Assembly: GCA_963971305.1 (NCBI GenBank)
Contig: OZ020306.1
Location: 55,402,686 to 55,466,685, forward strand
DNA: 64,000 nt
Source: Arcuatula senhousia
Lineage: Eukaryota > Mollusca > Bivalvia > Mytilida > Mytilidae
Reading direction: 5' to 3'
Shown: positions 1-12,360 of the stretch, piece by piece
How the letters are laid out: each line of letters begins with the position of its first letter
How positions within the stretch are numbered: the stretch's first letter is position 1
Translations under genes and position numbers: made by a program
The notes under the pieces: generated by a model
The model's input: the letters and a program-made list of their open reading frames with translations, nothing else
What the model was told of the DNA's origin: nothing
Database searches by the model: none

Positions 1-382
1 TACTTTCAATTCAATTTTTAATGATGTCATGGACTCTTGATTATAACTTCACATTTTTTTAAGCCACAATATGTACTTCGGATCCTATTTTTTCAATATC
101 TGTACCCGGATGATGATGCCCTAGGCACCAAAACTAGTCAGTCAAAAACAGAAATAAAGAAAGATTTGCAAATCAAGTTGATGTTGTTGTCCTTTCTCTT
201 TTTCATTTTAATGTTGATAGAGACAGCCCAGCATTCCAAGAAGTATCCTCATCTGGATTTCTGAAGAACCCAAAGTAATCAGACGTGGTTCACTTTTCTG
301 TTTGATTTGTATATATTAGTTTTCACTTTTGACACCTATTAAACAGATTTCAGAAACCGAAACTTTTTGTTTTGCTTGACAG

Positions 383-457
383 GAAAGACTTATGTATTTC
401 CCAACATGGATTGATCTTAAAGGAGCTGATGCAGTACCTGAGACAGTCCACCATGTG
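383..457 (+). CDS. Candidate internal exon of an unidentified host gene
   Basis: A 75-bp open segment lies between a pyrimidine-rich acceptor (TTTTGCTTGACAG) and a consensus donor (GTG|GTAAGT). Read from its first base it encodes 25 residues, beginning [14 protein letters not shown] and ending PETVHHV, with no stop, and it ends on a codon boundary. The exon at 23,695 starts on a codon boundary on the same strand, so the two could be joined across a 23-kb intron. I do not recognise the protein family. Support is the splice-site pair and phase match only. The fact that its 3' end was duplicated together with its donor shows where the boundary lies but does not prove use. Confidence 0.5.
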
Positions 458-575
458 GTAAGTCTGTCTGTCTGTCTGTCTATTTGTCTGTCTGTGTGTC
501 TGTCAGTAGTTCTTTATATAAGGAACTAATGCTGTGCCTGAGACAGTCCACCATGTGGTAAGTCGGTCTGTCTGT
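421..575 (+). repeat. 100-bp tandem duplication of an exon end with its 5' splice site
   Basis: The last 37 bp of the exon at 383-457 and its donor reappear exactly 100 bp downstream, at 521-557, followed again by GTAAGT. The two copies differ at a few positions in the coding part. The spacer is a TCTG-type tetranucleotide repeat (about 463-504). The second copy has no obvious acceptor of its own, so it is probably a decoy or alternative donor rather than a second exon. Confidence 0.75.
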
Positions 576-836
576 TTTGGTGATTTGTTCAATACTAGGG
601 TTGCACAATATATCCGTTCCGGATTTGACTCGTCATTTAGACGAGGTCATCAGGGGTCACGGGGAGGAAAAACGACGTCATTCAACAAGGGACAAAGGGA
701 ACGGCATTTTCTATCAACGATTCTTCTGTAATTATTCAACATATAGGGTAAAAATCATTTGCAACTGACAAATAAACCAACCATCAACATTTCCAACCAA
801 TAAAAAATCAATCTTGAACAGAAATAAAGAAATTAC

Positions 837-965
837 TTTCTTCGTCCATCAGCATGTTGGAACCAGTTTTTTTACCAGTTCCTCCTCTTTTGGCTAAATT
901 AGTGATCAATCCCGCAAATGCGCAACGCGTGTATTGCAAAAGTATTTGGATATCAGTATAGCTTA
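837..965 (-). CDS. Possible orphan exon on the minus strand
   Basis: On the minus strand a pyrimidine-rich tract ending TTTATGTTCAG precedes a 129-bp open segment, followed by AAA|GTAATT. Reading begins after a two-base split codon and gives about 42 residues including YTRCAFAGLITNLAKRGG and ending NMLMDEE. The peptide looks protein-like and is basic, but I cannot name it. It may be a fragment of a transposon-encoded or host gene captured in the intron of the plus-strand gene. The acceptor and donor are acceptable rather than strong. Confidence 0.25.
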
Positions 966-2368
966 CTGAACATAAAAGACAAATATAAGTCAGTACTTTA
1001 CTAGAAACAGCCTGCTGTATAGTAAGTATGTCTGTTTCTTTGCTGTTTTGTTGTTTGTCTGGCCAAAACAAGGGCCCCACATCAAGAATGTGGAAGCCTT
1101 ATACTTTATACTTTGTCTGTTCTTCTATCAGGGTGTTCGTCTACAATTTTTTGTTAACACTAAAATGTTAAAACTTTAAGGTAGTGATTTAGTACCATAT
1201 GAAAATATTGTATTAAAATTTCATGTAAATCTGTCAAATATTTTGAAAAAAAAAGTTGTTTTTTTGGCAACTGGGGATCCTTCCTGATTTTTCTAGTTTT
1301 CAAAAATAGCTTGCACATTGGTATTCAATAGGTTTGTCAATTTTCTGCCCATGGTCAGTGGTAAACTTAAGATACTCTGCCATTAAAAGTGACTGTCTTA
1401 TGCAACCAATGTGTGTTAGGAAGATTTTAAATCCCCAATAATTTAACCTTATACATGGATAGACCTGATAAGAGGAGAGGTTTTACAAGAAACTGCTCTT
1501 TTAGTAGAATATAATAGGGCCTGCTGCTACAAGAATGGACACAGAAGCCCTTTGTTTTCAGTTTGTCCGTCTGTGTGTATACAATTTTATGTAAACTATT
1601 TTGGGTACAGATCTGAAATTATATACAGTTATAAAGTACCAATTGAGGATTGTCCTAATATGGAGTAGGCATTGCCTAAATGCGAGCATAGCTAAAAGGG
1701 ACTACGTTTTTTTGTTTTTTTGTTCTAAATGTCGACATTCAGGGATATCGCTATCATTTAATTTCCAATATTTCCATTTGCTTATTTTGGGGCGACATGG
1801 TATGGGGCGATTAAGCTTCGAGACACGTTAGTTTCGTACGTGCATATAACCAAGACGAAACGAGCAGCTTATGTGTATTTATTATTTTAAGAATATTATT
1901 TTCTTGTAAAAAACGCAATTTATTATTTTTTTAAGCATTATTTCTTTTCTTATAAATTCATTCATATAACATTCACTCCGGACCTGTAAAAATAATAACC
2001 CTTTCCATAAAAAATCTTAATCAGCATTAGCAAATTTCTCGCGGAAACAAATACCGTAGAGCTCTCCGCTCGAGCGGGTACTTTGTGCCCGCTTGCGAGC
2101 TATGCTCGCTATTAAAACTTTGTACGACTTTACCCCCCACAGAGCTATTCAATTTCAGTACTTTAACGGGTGTTACAGGCCTCTTTTATTTTTAGAACTT
2201 ACACGGCCTGTTTATCTACAGGTCAACTTGGTTCATGCGTACTTTACGAAGTCATAGTTGTTAAATTTTGATGAAAGGTAGATTTATTCATCATATTAAA
2301 GTTTTTAATTTGTAAGACATTTTGCTTATGCATTTTGAGTTAAAATCGTCTCGAAAAAATCCCTGTCC

Positions 2369-2496
2369 TGAGCGAGGTTTGAACCATCATTCCTTGTCGT
2401 ACAAGACTTCAATCTTACCCCACGACTACTGAGGACTACATAAAATTGGTCCTTTAAATATATATGAACACCAACTATTACGACAATCAATTCATA
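2369..2496 (-). repeat. tRNA-derived SINE-like repeat, copy 1
   Basis: On the minus strand this segment carries an A-box-like stretch (GTAGTCGTGGGGTAAG) followed about 40 bp later by a B-box-like GGTTCAAACC, the spacing of an internal RNA polymerase III promoter. It is similar along its length to 3,833-3,962, including sequence upstream of the A box (TGAATTGATTGYCGTAA), so the repeat is larger than the tRNA-like part. A functional tRNA is unlikely because no clean acceptor stem is seen. Confidence 0.45.
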
Positions 2497-2498
2497 TA

Positions 2499-2677
2499 CA
2501 GTCAAGCCTGTTTTTAAGAGGCCACCCTTGGGATGAGAAAAAAATGACCACTTAAGACAGGTGGCTACTTAATCCAGGTTTGTTTTTGCTGATTTATTAA
2601 AGAAAGGGAAAAAAATATGTGGCTGTCTAATGCAGGTGATTGCTTAATAGAGGTGGCCGCTAAGGCAAGTTTGACTG
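2499..2677. mobile_element. MITE with CAGTCAAGCCTG-type inverted ends and TA flanks
   Basis: The left end CAGTCAAGCCTG and the right end read as reverse complement (CAGTCAAACTTGCC) form imperfect terminal inverted repeats of about 25 bp around a 179-bp element. TA lies directly outside both ends, the target duplication of Tc1/mariner-type transposition. There is no coding capacity. The interior contains further copies of the AGGTGGC motif. Confidence 0.7.
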
Positions 2678-3832
2678 TATTGAATAAATTTGAGCATTAA
2701 AAGGCACTTTCTGGATCATTTGTTAATTTTGCGAACTTGTGAACAATAAAGTTTGTACAAAAATATCATCCAAAAACGGTCAGCCAGTAAAAAATAGACT
2801 TAAATAAGTTCTGGGTGAGTTTAGAACTGATTCTTAGACTCCACTTCATGCTATACTTCTGTCTTCAATTATTCCACCCCATAACGGAGGCTTTCCTTTA
2901 CTAAAAACAATTTTAAAGCTTCTGCTTGTGTTGAAAATAAAATATAGAGCTTGATGCCATATCAACTTCTCTGTGAATTACCAAAAAATAAGAACTATTT
3001 GTATATCTATTAAAGATATTAAAATTTGATTTTTTAAACTTATGTCCATGAAGAGATAAAAAAAAAAAGATAAATACTTATCAAAAATTGAATATCGTTA
3101 GTTGTGCGTTTTGAATAAATAAGTGGATTGAGCAAGGTTTGATTGGGACGAAATTTTACTCTACAATTTGTTGAAAATAAAACTATGGCGGGCTAAAAGA
3201 TAACAATTTAGTTTTTTTCTAAAACCAAAAAAAAACCAACCAATTGATATGATGATGATGTAAAACAAGGACAACCTTACGCTTGCAAATTTTGGTTTTA
3301 ATTATGTTGAATGTGAAACGTTTCACAAAAAAACCCTGAACCAATCCGTTCAATTACGACAAACAACTTACCAGTATTAACAGTTTTATTTTTTATGTCC
3401 AACATATATTCCCTTAACGGCAAGAGTTTACATTTAAGAAAAAAATCCATCGATATATTATAAAGTTTGTTAAAATTTGGAAAAGCTAGAAAACCAGCTG
3501 TATGTTTTCAATAACTTTAAATGAAGACGAAATTCTTTTTTTTTCATTCAGAAACTAAGTCATATTTCATTTTGTTCGCGTTGTTGATTTCTGTTCGCTT
3601 TGTATTCTCGTGCTGTTCTTGTTTGTGTTTGCTGGTTTTGTAGTTGCCCTTTTTGACTTTTGACACTAGAATACCCCATTGGTGCCTTTTTGCTTCTTTT
3701 ATATCTTTTTTTCAAATAGATTTCATTTAAAAATGTTTTGAAAAAAATCTTACTCTAAATATGTTTCTTTAAAGCATTTGGTAATCTTAGTGTGTTTCTA
3801 GGTTAAAAAAACATGACGTTCAAACAATGATT

Positions 3833-3962
3833 CTGAACGAGGTTTGAACCACCATGCTATGTCATTCTAAACTTCCATCTTCCCACTAGACCACAATGGC
3901 TGAGCAATGAGTTTGGTGGTTTAAATGTATATAAACACAAATTTTACGGCAATCAATTCATA
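3833..3962 (-). repeat. tRNA-derived SINE-like repeat, copy 2
   Basis: Same family and orientation as 2,369-2,496. The minus strand has an A-box-like TGGTCTAGTGGGAAGAT and a B-box-like GGTTCAAACC. The two copies lie about 1.46 kb apart and have diverged noticeably. Confidence 0.45.
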
Positions 3963-4011
3963 CAATAAATAAATTATTACAAAATTTTAATATATATTTT
4001 TTCGACATCGT

Positions 4012-4213
4012 ACAAGTCAGATACAAAACATTTGTAACAGAAAAACAAACCGGTAAACCCATTACCGAACAGTTTTTCCGCCTAAGAATCGGGCAAAATC
4101 CTCGGTGCAAGCGTCTCGGACTTTGACCTGATATTTCGAGCGGAAAAACTGTACTATAATGGGTGTTACCGGCTTGTTTTTCTGTTACTTATGTATTGTA
4201 TCTAATACTTGTT
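4012..4213. mobile_element. Short inverted-repeat element (MITE-like)
   Basis: Left ACAAGTCAGATACAAAACA followed by GTAACAGAAAAACAA mirrors the right end. Arms continue inward through CCGGTAA and CCCATTA to AGTTTTTCCGC, about 70 bp in all with mismatches. The centre is about 65 bp. No open frame is present. Target duplication is not clear. Confidence 0.6.
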
Positions 4214-4440
4214 TAAATCTTTTGAAAACTTAAAAAAATAACGTGTTTTTTTTGCTGCATGGCTCATTTCTGACTTTGTCGGTATTTCATGTTAATTACT
4301 GTTTCATAAACATATCTTGATTTTCTTCATTAGTAGAAAAAATATCCACACAAAATTTAATGCTATACTGACATTTTCTACAAGTGTAAATTGCTTCAAG
4401 TTTATTACAATGTACCCGCTCCATTTAAATTCTTTAGAAA

Positions 4441-4536
4441 CAGAAACTGATAAACACAGCTACACACATTATACAAGCTAACAGTATGTACATTATAAGC
4501 TTGTATAGTGTGTGTAGCTGTGTTTATCAGTTTCTG
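4441..4536. repeat. Near-perfect 39-bp-arm palindrome
   Basis: The arms at 4,441-4,479 (CAGAAACTGATAAACACAGC onward) and 4,498-4,536 are reverse complements with one mismatch by eye. They are separated by an 18-bp loop. The structure would extrude as a hairpin in DNA or RNA. Confidence 0.85.
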
Positions 4537-6947
4537 TACACATGTACAAACACAAAAAATAGATTACCTGATGACAAAATGATCAATGATTGTAAATCTT
4601 TGAACTCCATATCGATCAAACTAATCCTTTTTCATTTTTTTTTAGTAAACTACACTTAATGTACCTCACTTATGACACTTGGTTTTAGACAACTATTATA
4701 ACTGGTATTGCACGCACCAAAATAGTTGAAGGTTTAATGTTTTTGCCTGATGGATGGTATGTGTCTGTCATCCGTTGCTTGTTGGTTCAACTCCTCTGAT
4801 ACTGCTCAACCAATTTCAAACAATAGTTTGTAGTTAGTACATTATATGTAGTTATGCATATTTTCAGTGGATTTTCATCCAAAAACTTTTGTAGGAGTTA
4901 TGTCCCTTTGAACTTAAAATTAATTTGTTCTATAACAAAGTATGTTAAATGCTACTCCTTTGAAACTGCACTTTTATCTTAATTATATTTGTTCTCTATT
5001 AGAAAGTTTGTCGGTGCAACTACTGTGAAACTAAATTTCCCTGGTACTTGGTTTATAGTAAATACACAATATAATTGTATGCATCATTTTGACAAATTTG
5101 TTTGAAAATATTAGAGGAAGTTTGAATTTAGAAATATTTTGACTGCTTTTCAGAATTCTTTCCAATCCTGTAATATATAGGATAATATAAGATGCACATA
5201 TTTTACTACCATGGGACCCTGACAACAAAGTATCTACCTCAAATAGATGGGTGTTTGGGGTATATAAGCATTCTTACCAAGGTTCTTTCATTTTGAATCA
5301 AATGATCCTGATGAGAGATTTCTTGTTGAAACTTGGTACTTTGTCTTAAAAAAAGCCACAAACATCAACATGCAGTTAAAATATTTTAAAAAACAATTAG
5401 AAAATACCAATGAAGCACTTTCACACAAAACATAGCTGAAAACCTACATGCCACATTTGAGTAGAAGATCTATTATTCCACCAGTATTATAATTTTAGAA
5501 CATCTCCGATTGGGAGATGAAAAAAATATGGTTTCCAAAATATTAGGCTGTATGTGTCATTTTAAATAGGATTTTGTACCTGTCACATTCCTACTTCCTG
5601 TTTAGGGTGTTGCGGCATCTTATGTCCAACAGACCCATTCTACTATTTTTCTTTGATTTAAACTTTCTTTTCCATATCTTTTGAACACTTATCCCTTGTT
5701 GTGTATAATCTAGAATTTCCTCTCACGGTCGTCCTTAGTAGGTGGACAGCTATAAGTACACCAACATCCTGACCTTAGGAAAGAAGAAATAATATACATC
5801 TATATATATCTTTATATGTGAGACAAGGAATTAGTTTTAATTTGTGTCGCTTTGCATCAATGTTGTTTCCAAGATATATCTGTCATCGGTATACATGAAT
5901 TGTATCGTTACTGACAATGCTAATCCCACAAGTATTTGTTTATAAGGAAATTGGTATTTTCTTCCATTATGTAGTTAAGACCTGAGAAAGGTTGAATAAT
6001 GTTCCTGGAAATTTGGATGGGTTAATAAACTTGATGATGGATTGAGAATTTATTTTTGTCCAGCTTAAAGAGATCTTTTTTTTTCAAAATTAAATGAACT
6101 TGATACTCCTTTTCCAAGTCCAGCAGAGTTTAGGAAGGGATATAGCTTTTAGTTCATTTGCTCTTACTTGGTGTGTATTTTGTCAATGATTTTGAAACTT
6201 AAAATTTGGTCAGTGGGAACATCTTTGATAGAACCCAACATCAGTGCCAAAAAAGTAGGTTACATTGACCTACATTTTCTGCAAGAATATCAGGTTAAAG
6301 TCTCAATATTTCAGCAACTTCAAGTGGTATAGGAATATTATTTGTTAAGAGTGTAAATCAACAAATATATACCAAAATTATGCCACTTTGACCTAAATTT
6401 TTAATAAACAGGCAGGGGATTAGCTGTCTTGTGTGACCTTTCTCTTTCTTTTTTTAAACATCTTTAATGGATGGGTCTGATGATATCATTTTTGTGTAAC
6501 ATATATAGAAGATGATTTGTTGCAATTTCTTTTTCATCACCATGATCACCACAGCTAGAAATAGCTCAATCAAAATGCTTCACTCTATTCATGCTTGCTT
6601 CTATCCTTTATGCTTTTGTAAGTGCTTTCATGGTTTCAGATCTTAACAGATTTTCTTGGAAATTTATGCATATTTTTTTATTGTTTTTATCTTTAACAGT
6701 TAAATACCTTGAATTAAGCATCAGTCAACAATTTTATTTGAGAGTTATGCCCCTTAGACCATAAAATTTAAGTGTTAATAGGGCAGTGTATCTTGAAATA
6801 CTGTTCAATTAATGTAGAATCAAAACAATGGGGATTAGTAGGTAAAAAAATAAGTACCACAAAAAGGCTTTTGAAAAGCTATTGTCAACTGCTAGAAAAA
6901 TTTGATTCTTTCAGTTATAATGAGCCGAATACATTAAAGGATGTTTT

Positions 6948-7060
6948 TTTTTATCCCCATCTATAAAAGTACGGGGCATATAATGTTAGGGTCTGTTGGT
7001 CCTTTCGTCCATCTGTTTTGTCTGTCCCTTCCAAATATTAAATGCTGCATTGTGTTGTTT
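6948..7060 (+). repeat. End fragment of the ATGCCCC-type repeat family
   Basis: CCCCATCTATAAAAGTACGG followed by GGCATATAATG and GTCCGT-like runs (TCGTCCATCTG) resembles the terminal segment of the repeat at 14,545-15,605. It appears to be a decayed end fragment. Confidence 0.4.
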
Positions 7061-8323
7061 GGACATATTCTTGTGATACAATGAATTATAGAATTATAGA
7101 ATTTTAGTTAGATTTTAAAAACTTCTCAAGACATAATTAAACCTTTCATTACTGAAGAAATGTTTTCCACTTCTTATGGCATGATCTGGTTGCATTTTAT
7201 AATCCATTAAGCACTCTTTAAACTCATGTAACGACTTATGGTTTTTAAGGCCGAAAATCTCACTATGTTGAATAGAAATTAATGAGATGTTGAAGTTGCA
7301 TTAAATCTGAAGTAGTCGGCAAGATTCCTACCAATTTCTTATGTCTTATTTTTTAAAATCAAGCACATGGACCTATGATTTTTTTTTTTTTTGGTCATTT
7401 AATAAAGTGTTAGTACATGTCTAAATCTAATCTAAATATCATTTGATAAAAATTCACAAATTTTTTTGTACAAAGTTCAGGAGTTAGCGTTCTTACAAGA
7501 TACATGTTTTTAGAACTAAAATGACATTTATTTGCTATCTTATTATATCTTGATGAACTAATATATATTATTATGTTTTGCTCTTATAGAGTTTGTAACA
7601 ATAAAATTAAATTTTGTATGCATCAACACTGAAAAAAGAAAATAACTGATTTCTTAAGAATTTTCAGTGTTAAAAAAATTAAAGATTTAATAAAATAATT
7701 TTAGATTTGAAAATTCAGTTTATCTATTGACTTGTATCATTAAAACCCAACAACAGCCAGTAGAATAAATAGAAAAAAAAACAACTTGATATTGTTATTT
7801 TATTTTACTTCAAAATAACAAAAAATCAGATGAAAAATGATAAGCAAAAAAGCTTGGACCCATAATTTATTTACCTAAAAACTTCCTTTCTGTTAAAAAA
7901 AATGTTGCAAAAAATCATGTGATTCAGTATTTGATTTATCCAGAGAAAAAAAATATTCTTGATTTCTTTATTCAATAATTTGTGTTTGTGGTTCATGTAT
8001 TGTTTCATCTCCATGCATTTTTATTTACACTCATATATTACATGTAATTGATTTGAAATAAATCTTCTAAATTTAATAAAGAACTTTTTGAAGCTTCATT
8101 ATTGAGCTAAAGTACAATTGTACTTTTAAAAGTTGGTCAAAAGTTCATTTGTACTATTGATTTTGTGGCTTGGTTACTGATGCATGAAAAAAGCATGCAA
8201 CATGCTTCAGCTATCTATGTCTCTAAATTGACACATAGGGGGCAGTACTTCTAAGATGTTCATCCAATGAAAGCAGACATTATAATTGATAAGGTGGAGC
8301 TTCATTAATCTGAAATAACTTTT

Positions 8324-9214
8324 ATGGACAACTATTTAAAACTTTTTAGAGCAAAACAAAGGGCAGAAAAAAGTGAATCTGTTATAGATATTTTGAGCTT
8401 TGTAGATAAAACCTCTATCGAAAAGGTACATTTGAGATTTTGCAAAAGTACTCTAGGGGTAAAAAGAACATGTACAAATTTAGTTGTCAGAGAAGAGCTT
8501 GGTAGAGTGCCAATTGAAACTTTTATTAAGACTCAATCAATCATGTATTTACTTAGACTTAATACTGAGAACATTAACCCTCTCTTAAAAGAGGCATTCA
8601 ATTTGAGTAAAAGTCTTGACCAAAAGGGGGTCTATTCTTGGTATACATATGCCAAACATATTATGTCAGAAACCGAATTAGATATTGACATTATAAACAA
8701 TTGTCAAACAATGAAAGAAGTTAAACAGCATAAAAAAATAGTGAAAGAAAACTCAGAAATTTTTTATAAAGAAATTATATTAAATAAACTAAATAATTTA
8801 AATGAAAACAATAAAAACTGTCTGTATAAATCTCTAAAACAAAATGTAAATGAAATGGAATACTATCTTTCATATCATAATAAAACATTAAGAACCCTTT
8901 TATCTAAAATTAGACTAAGCGACCACAAACTAATGATTGAACTTGGTAGATATAGAAAAATCCCAAGAGATCAAAGACTGTGTGCCATATGCAATACACT
9001 TGATGATGAGTCACACTTCTTACTTGAATGTAAAATCAATTATAATATTCGAACTGTCTTTTTGCAATATTATAATAACATTTATGATTTTAGTAAACTA
9101 AGTAAAACTGAAAAACTAACAAAAATTCTGAATCCAACTACAACTGAAGAAATTAAGACCGTTACTTCTTTTATAAAACAGTCATTAGAACTGAGAGAAG
9201 GAGACCTGTCATAA
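8324..9214 (+). pseudogene. 5'-truncated LINE: C-terminal part of a non-LTR reverse transcriptase
   Basis: The frame of 296 codons is open from the ATG, but a TAA lies five codons upstream. The catalytic RT core is absent, so this is the C-terminal end only. Near the end is a cysteine-histidine knuckle with C220, C223, H231 and C236 (C-X2-C-X7-H-X4-C), preceded by RLSDHKLMIELGRYRKIPRD. That arrangement is typical of the region after the RT domain in LINE ORF2 proteins. The residues around RFCKSTLGVKRTC also resemble that region. About 130 bp of 3' UTR and an A-rich tail (about 9,344-9,362) follow, the signature of target-primed integration with 5' truncation. I did not find a convincing target-site duplication. 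Clade not assigned. The uninterrupted frame suggests a fairly recent insertion. Confidence 0.8.
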
Positions 9215-9362
9215 ATACTTTAGCTGTACATTGTAAAATTTAGATACCACTATGATTAATGTTGTTCTTTGCTTGTTTTATATTCATGTATATGTTTTTA
9301 AGTTTTGTAAAGCTATAACCAATGCGGTTTACTGTGTGCTTTAATAAAATAAAAAAAAAAAA
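9215..9362 (+). mobile_element. LINE 3' UTR and poly(A) tail
   Basis: Sequence after the LINE stop codon ends in an ATAAAATAAAAAAAAAAAA run at about 9,344-9,362, which marks the 3' end of the truncated LINE copy. Confidence 0.65.
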
Positions 9363-11860
9363 TTAATTAACAACCAATAGAAATGGCTATCCAATTATAT
9401 TGACATGGTTACACATGATCTTTTCATTTTGGCACCAATTATGGTCAATAGAACATGCATTTAACAAAAATGACAACTGCAGAAAAGATCAGTAAAAGAA
9501 CATGCAGTCAATTTTTAGGGAATATTAGGTTAGTGGTTATATAAAAGTACTTTTCATTGAAGTATTTACTGAAATTCTTGTATTTGAAGATTTTTATAGA
9601 CTGACATTTGACATAATAGTACTATAGTGTGTTTCAATTTATCCTCTTGGACATGTGAACTTTTAGAAGTCAAAACAGATTGAATTTAGGTCTGTAATTT
9701 ATAACAAAGCATTGAACATTGAAGAAAATATTCTCAGCTTCAATGAATTATTAAATGATCAATCTTAAACTTCTGTCAATATAAATTTCTTGAAAAATAA
9801 ACATGTTGAACATGTTTTAATCTCAGAGTTGAGCTTTATTGACAATTGACAGAAAAAAAGCACGGTATGGCTAATGCTCAAATTTTACAACACATTACCC
9901 TCTCCCTTTCAAAAAGCTTTGTACCTGCCTTCAACTATTGTCAAATTTCCAAAATATATGTAGTCTGTCAGTGTGTCTACACCATTCCTATATTTTGAAG
10001 TTTTCTTGTTGGTTGAAAAATCTTTTTTAATTCCTTCCCTAAGATTTTGTTGTGTCCACATGATGACAATGTATAGAGCATTAGGTTAGCACATGTCAAT
10101 CCAACCATCTGTACAATTTTTGTTAACCTTTTCTCAGAAACCATAGGAATGATTTGAAATTTTTCAGGGTGGTTCAGTATATCAAACTGTATGTTTTAAG
10201 GGGACTGCCATTTGATTCTGAAAGGGGAATTGGCAGTTTTTGTCAATAAATATTCTTGCCTGGAAAAACTTGGAAATAAATAATCTGGCCTTTACCTCCA
10301 AGAAAATAATAAGAATAGATAATCTGTCCCAAGATTCTTTAGCATGGTATAAAAGAAAAGAAAATAAATTTTCAGACCTGCAAAATTAAAAAAAAAAAAA
10401 AAATCTGACTCGAACTGCCAGGCCCAACCCTCAGAATCAAATGGTACTCCCTTAGATACTTCAGACATGTCCAAGCACCACTTTGTTTGGGACTGGGTTG
10501 AAGTTATTTTTAGACTTAATTAGGACTTATATTTCCTATTTGGGGACCTTTGATGTTCAGACTTAAAGGACACATATTTCCTATTTGGGGCAATTTTTAT
10601 ATTCAAACTGGAATGACTTATATTTCCTGGGGTTTTTTTTTGCCCTATGTGGGAGCATCTGTGCAATGGACACATTTCTTCTTTATTTTAATTAGCCTCT
10701 GTCCCTTGATTGATGTTATCTATCTGGGACAAGAGCAGTGTGTCTATCATATCATTGTTTGGTGTTTATTAAATCCATCATGTCCAGTGGTCCAGTTAAC
10801 TTTGATAAATGGGAAGCATAGATAGCATTAATGTTGGATACATTGATACTGTTAATGTTGACAATCATCAGGAACAGTCAATTTTTTTCTCAGTTCATCA
10901 AACTGGGACAAAGTCACAGACTTTGCTTTAGGCCAATATAAAAAATATCATAGATTTTCATCCCATCCATGGAAATGAGATAATAATCATAGTCTGCTGT
11001 CTATCTTTTACTTCTTTTTGTCCTCCTCTCTATATAAAAAATCATACGCTATTAAATTTTTTTGACTTTCTCCAGTTTGCCAGCACTAAACGAATCATTA
11101 GCTGTTCCTAATACCCTGTGAATTTTATATTTAAAATAGTATGTCTCCATTTGGTATGTGAACAAATCATTGCATGTTAAAATATCAACAACCAGAATAG
11201 TAATAGCATTAGATGTTTAGAAAAAAACATAAAACATGAAATAAAAGTTGAAGTTTAATTAAGGTTGATTTTGTTTTTACATGTCATAGTTAATTGAGAA
11301 TCTGCTTTTCAGCTATAAAACTATCTGTTTTATTTTTATGGCAATAATGATAAATTATTTTCATCTTGGCTTGAAACTGGACAGTAATTGCAAACATATC
11401 TTGAACTTTATTCCTTATCCTTATGGTATTTTCTATTCTAAACCCTATTTCATTCAGAGAATTGGATGGCTTAAGCCAGTAATTTTTCTCAATCAAGGTT
11501 CTAAAGCTATAATGATTCTGGATGGCAGTTTACTGAATTTTTGTCTTTTAATGCATAAGAAATCTTCCTTGGGAATGCATAAAGGTATAGGCTTAAAGAT
11601 GAACGTTTTTCTAACAAAACTGAAATTAGCTTGTTGTAATAATGATGCCTTGTTCAAAGTCCAGAATGTAGATGTTGGCTTGGAGTGAGCTAGCCCCTGT
11701 GTTCATGAATGTTTTATGAAAAGTTCAATTCCCAAGTTCATAATGTGTTCTTGATCAGTCCCAGAAGTGCAAATGAGACAATTCATAAAAAGTTCTTGAA
11801 AAAGAAAATTCATGAACCAAACTTGGATCTGGATCAGATGAGCGCTTAAAGAATTGTATT
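9363..11860. other. Non-coding stretch with one dispersed-repeat copy
   Basis: The only structure I see is the dispersed repeat at about 10,080-10,700. The longest plus-strand frame here (11,338-11,688) has no family resemblance and no splice context. Confidence 0.5.
10080..10700 (+). repeat. Dispersed repeat family C, copy 1 (decayed)
   Basis: It shares CTCAGAAACCATAGGAATGA, TGAAA-TT--GGTGGTTCAGTAT and a terminal GGGAGCATCTGTGCAATGGA with the copies at about 29,790 and 49,120. All three lie in the same orientation. The terminal segment ends in GGACACATT followed by CTTCTTTATTTT, shared by all copies. Confidence 0.55.
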
Positions 11861-11864
11861 TTTT

Positions 11865-12360
11865 ATACGAGCGCAAAAAATTTGCGGACGTATTATGGTA
11901 TGATGCTGTCGTCATCGTCGTTGTCGTTGTCTTCGTCGTAGGTGTCTGTTAACTTTTAAGTGTTTCCACAATAACTTTAGTTCCAGTTATCCGATTGCTA
12001 TGAAACTTGACAATGATGTTCCTTACCATAAAAGGATGAATTGGATCGATTTTGGGGGTCCCCCCATTTTTCGTTTTGAAATTAGGGGCTCAAAAGGGGC
12101 AAAAAAACTACTTTTTCGTTGTTTCCACAATAACTTTAGTTCTAGTTATCCGATTGCTATTAAATTTGACAGTGATGTTTCTTACCATACAAGGATGAAT
12201 GGGATTGATTTTGGGGGTCCCCCCTTTTTTTGTTTCGAAATTAGGGGCTCAAAAGGGGCAAAAATTCAAATATTTTACTTGTTTCCACCATAACTTTGGT
12301 CCTAGTTGGCCTATTGCTGTGAATTTTTTCAAGAATATTTCTTACAATAAAAGAATGAAT
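11865..12360 (+). repeat. Repeat family A, 5' portion with about 160-bp internal tandem units
   Basis: It begins near TATACGAGCGCAAAAAATTT and a GTCGTCGTTGTC-rich stretch. It then has three units starting GTTTCCACMATAACTTTRG at about 11,963, 12,120 and 12,283, each with a GGGGGTCCCCCC-type palindrome and AAATTAGGGGCTCAAAAGGG. Family A sequence resumes at 13,500 after family B sequence. Confidence 0.6.

Larger units (their letters stand above)
1081..8310. other. Non-coding, probably intronic DNA with scattered repeats
   Basis: There is no open frame with recognisable protein features. Apart from the repeats listed separately (2,369-2,496, 2,499-2,677, 3,833-3,962, 4,012-4,213, 4,441-4,536, about 6,948-7,060) I see only AT-rich sequence with homopolymer runs. 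Most of it lies between the two candidate exons of the plus-strand gene. Confidence 0.6.

Noticed and set aside
11338..11688. 116-codon open frame
   Set aside because: No recognisable domain, no splice context and composition like the surrounding non-coding DNA.
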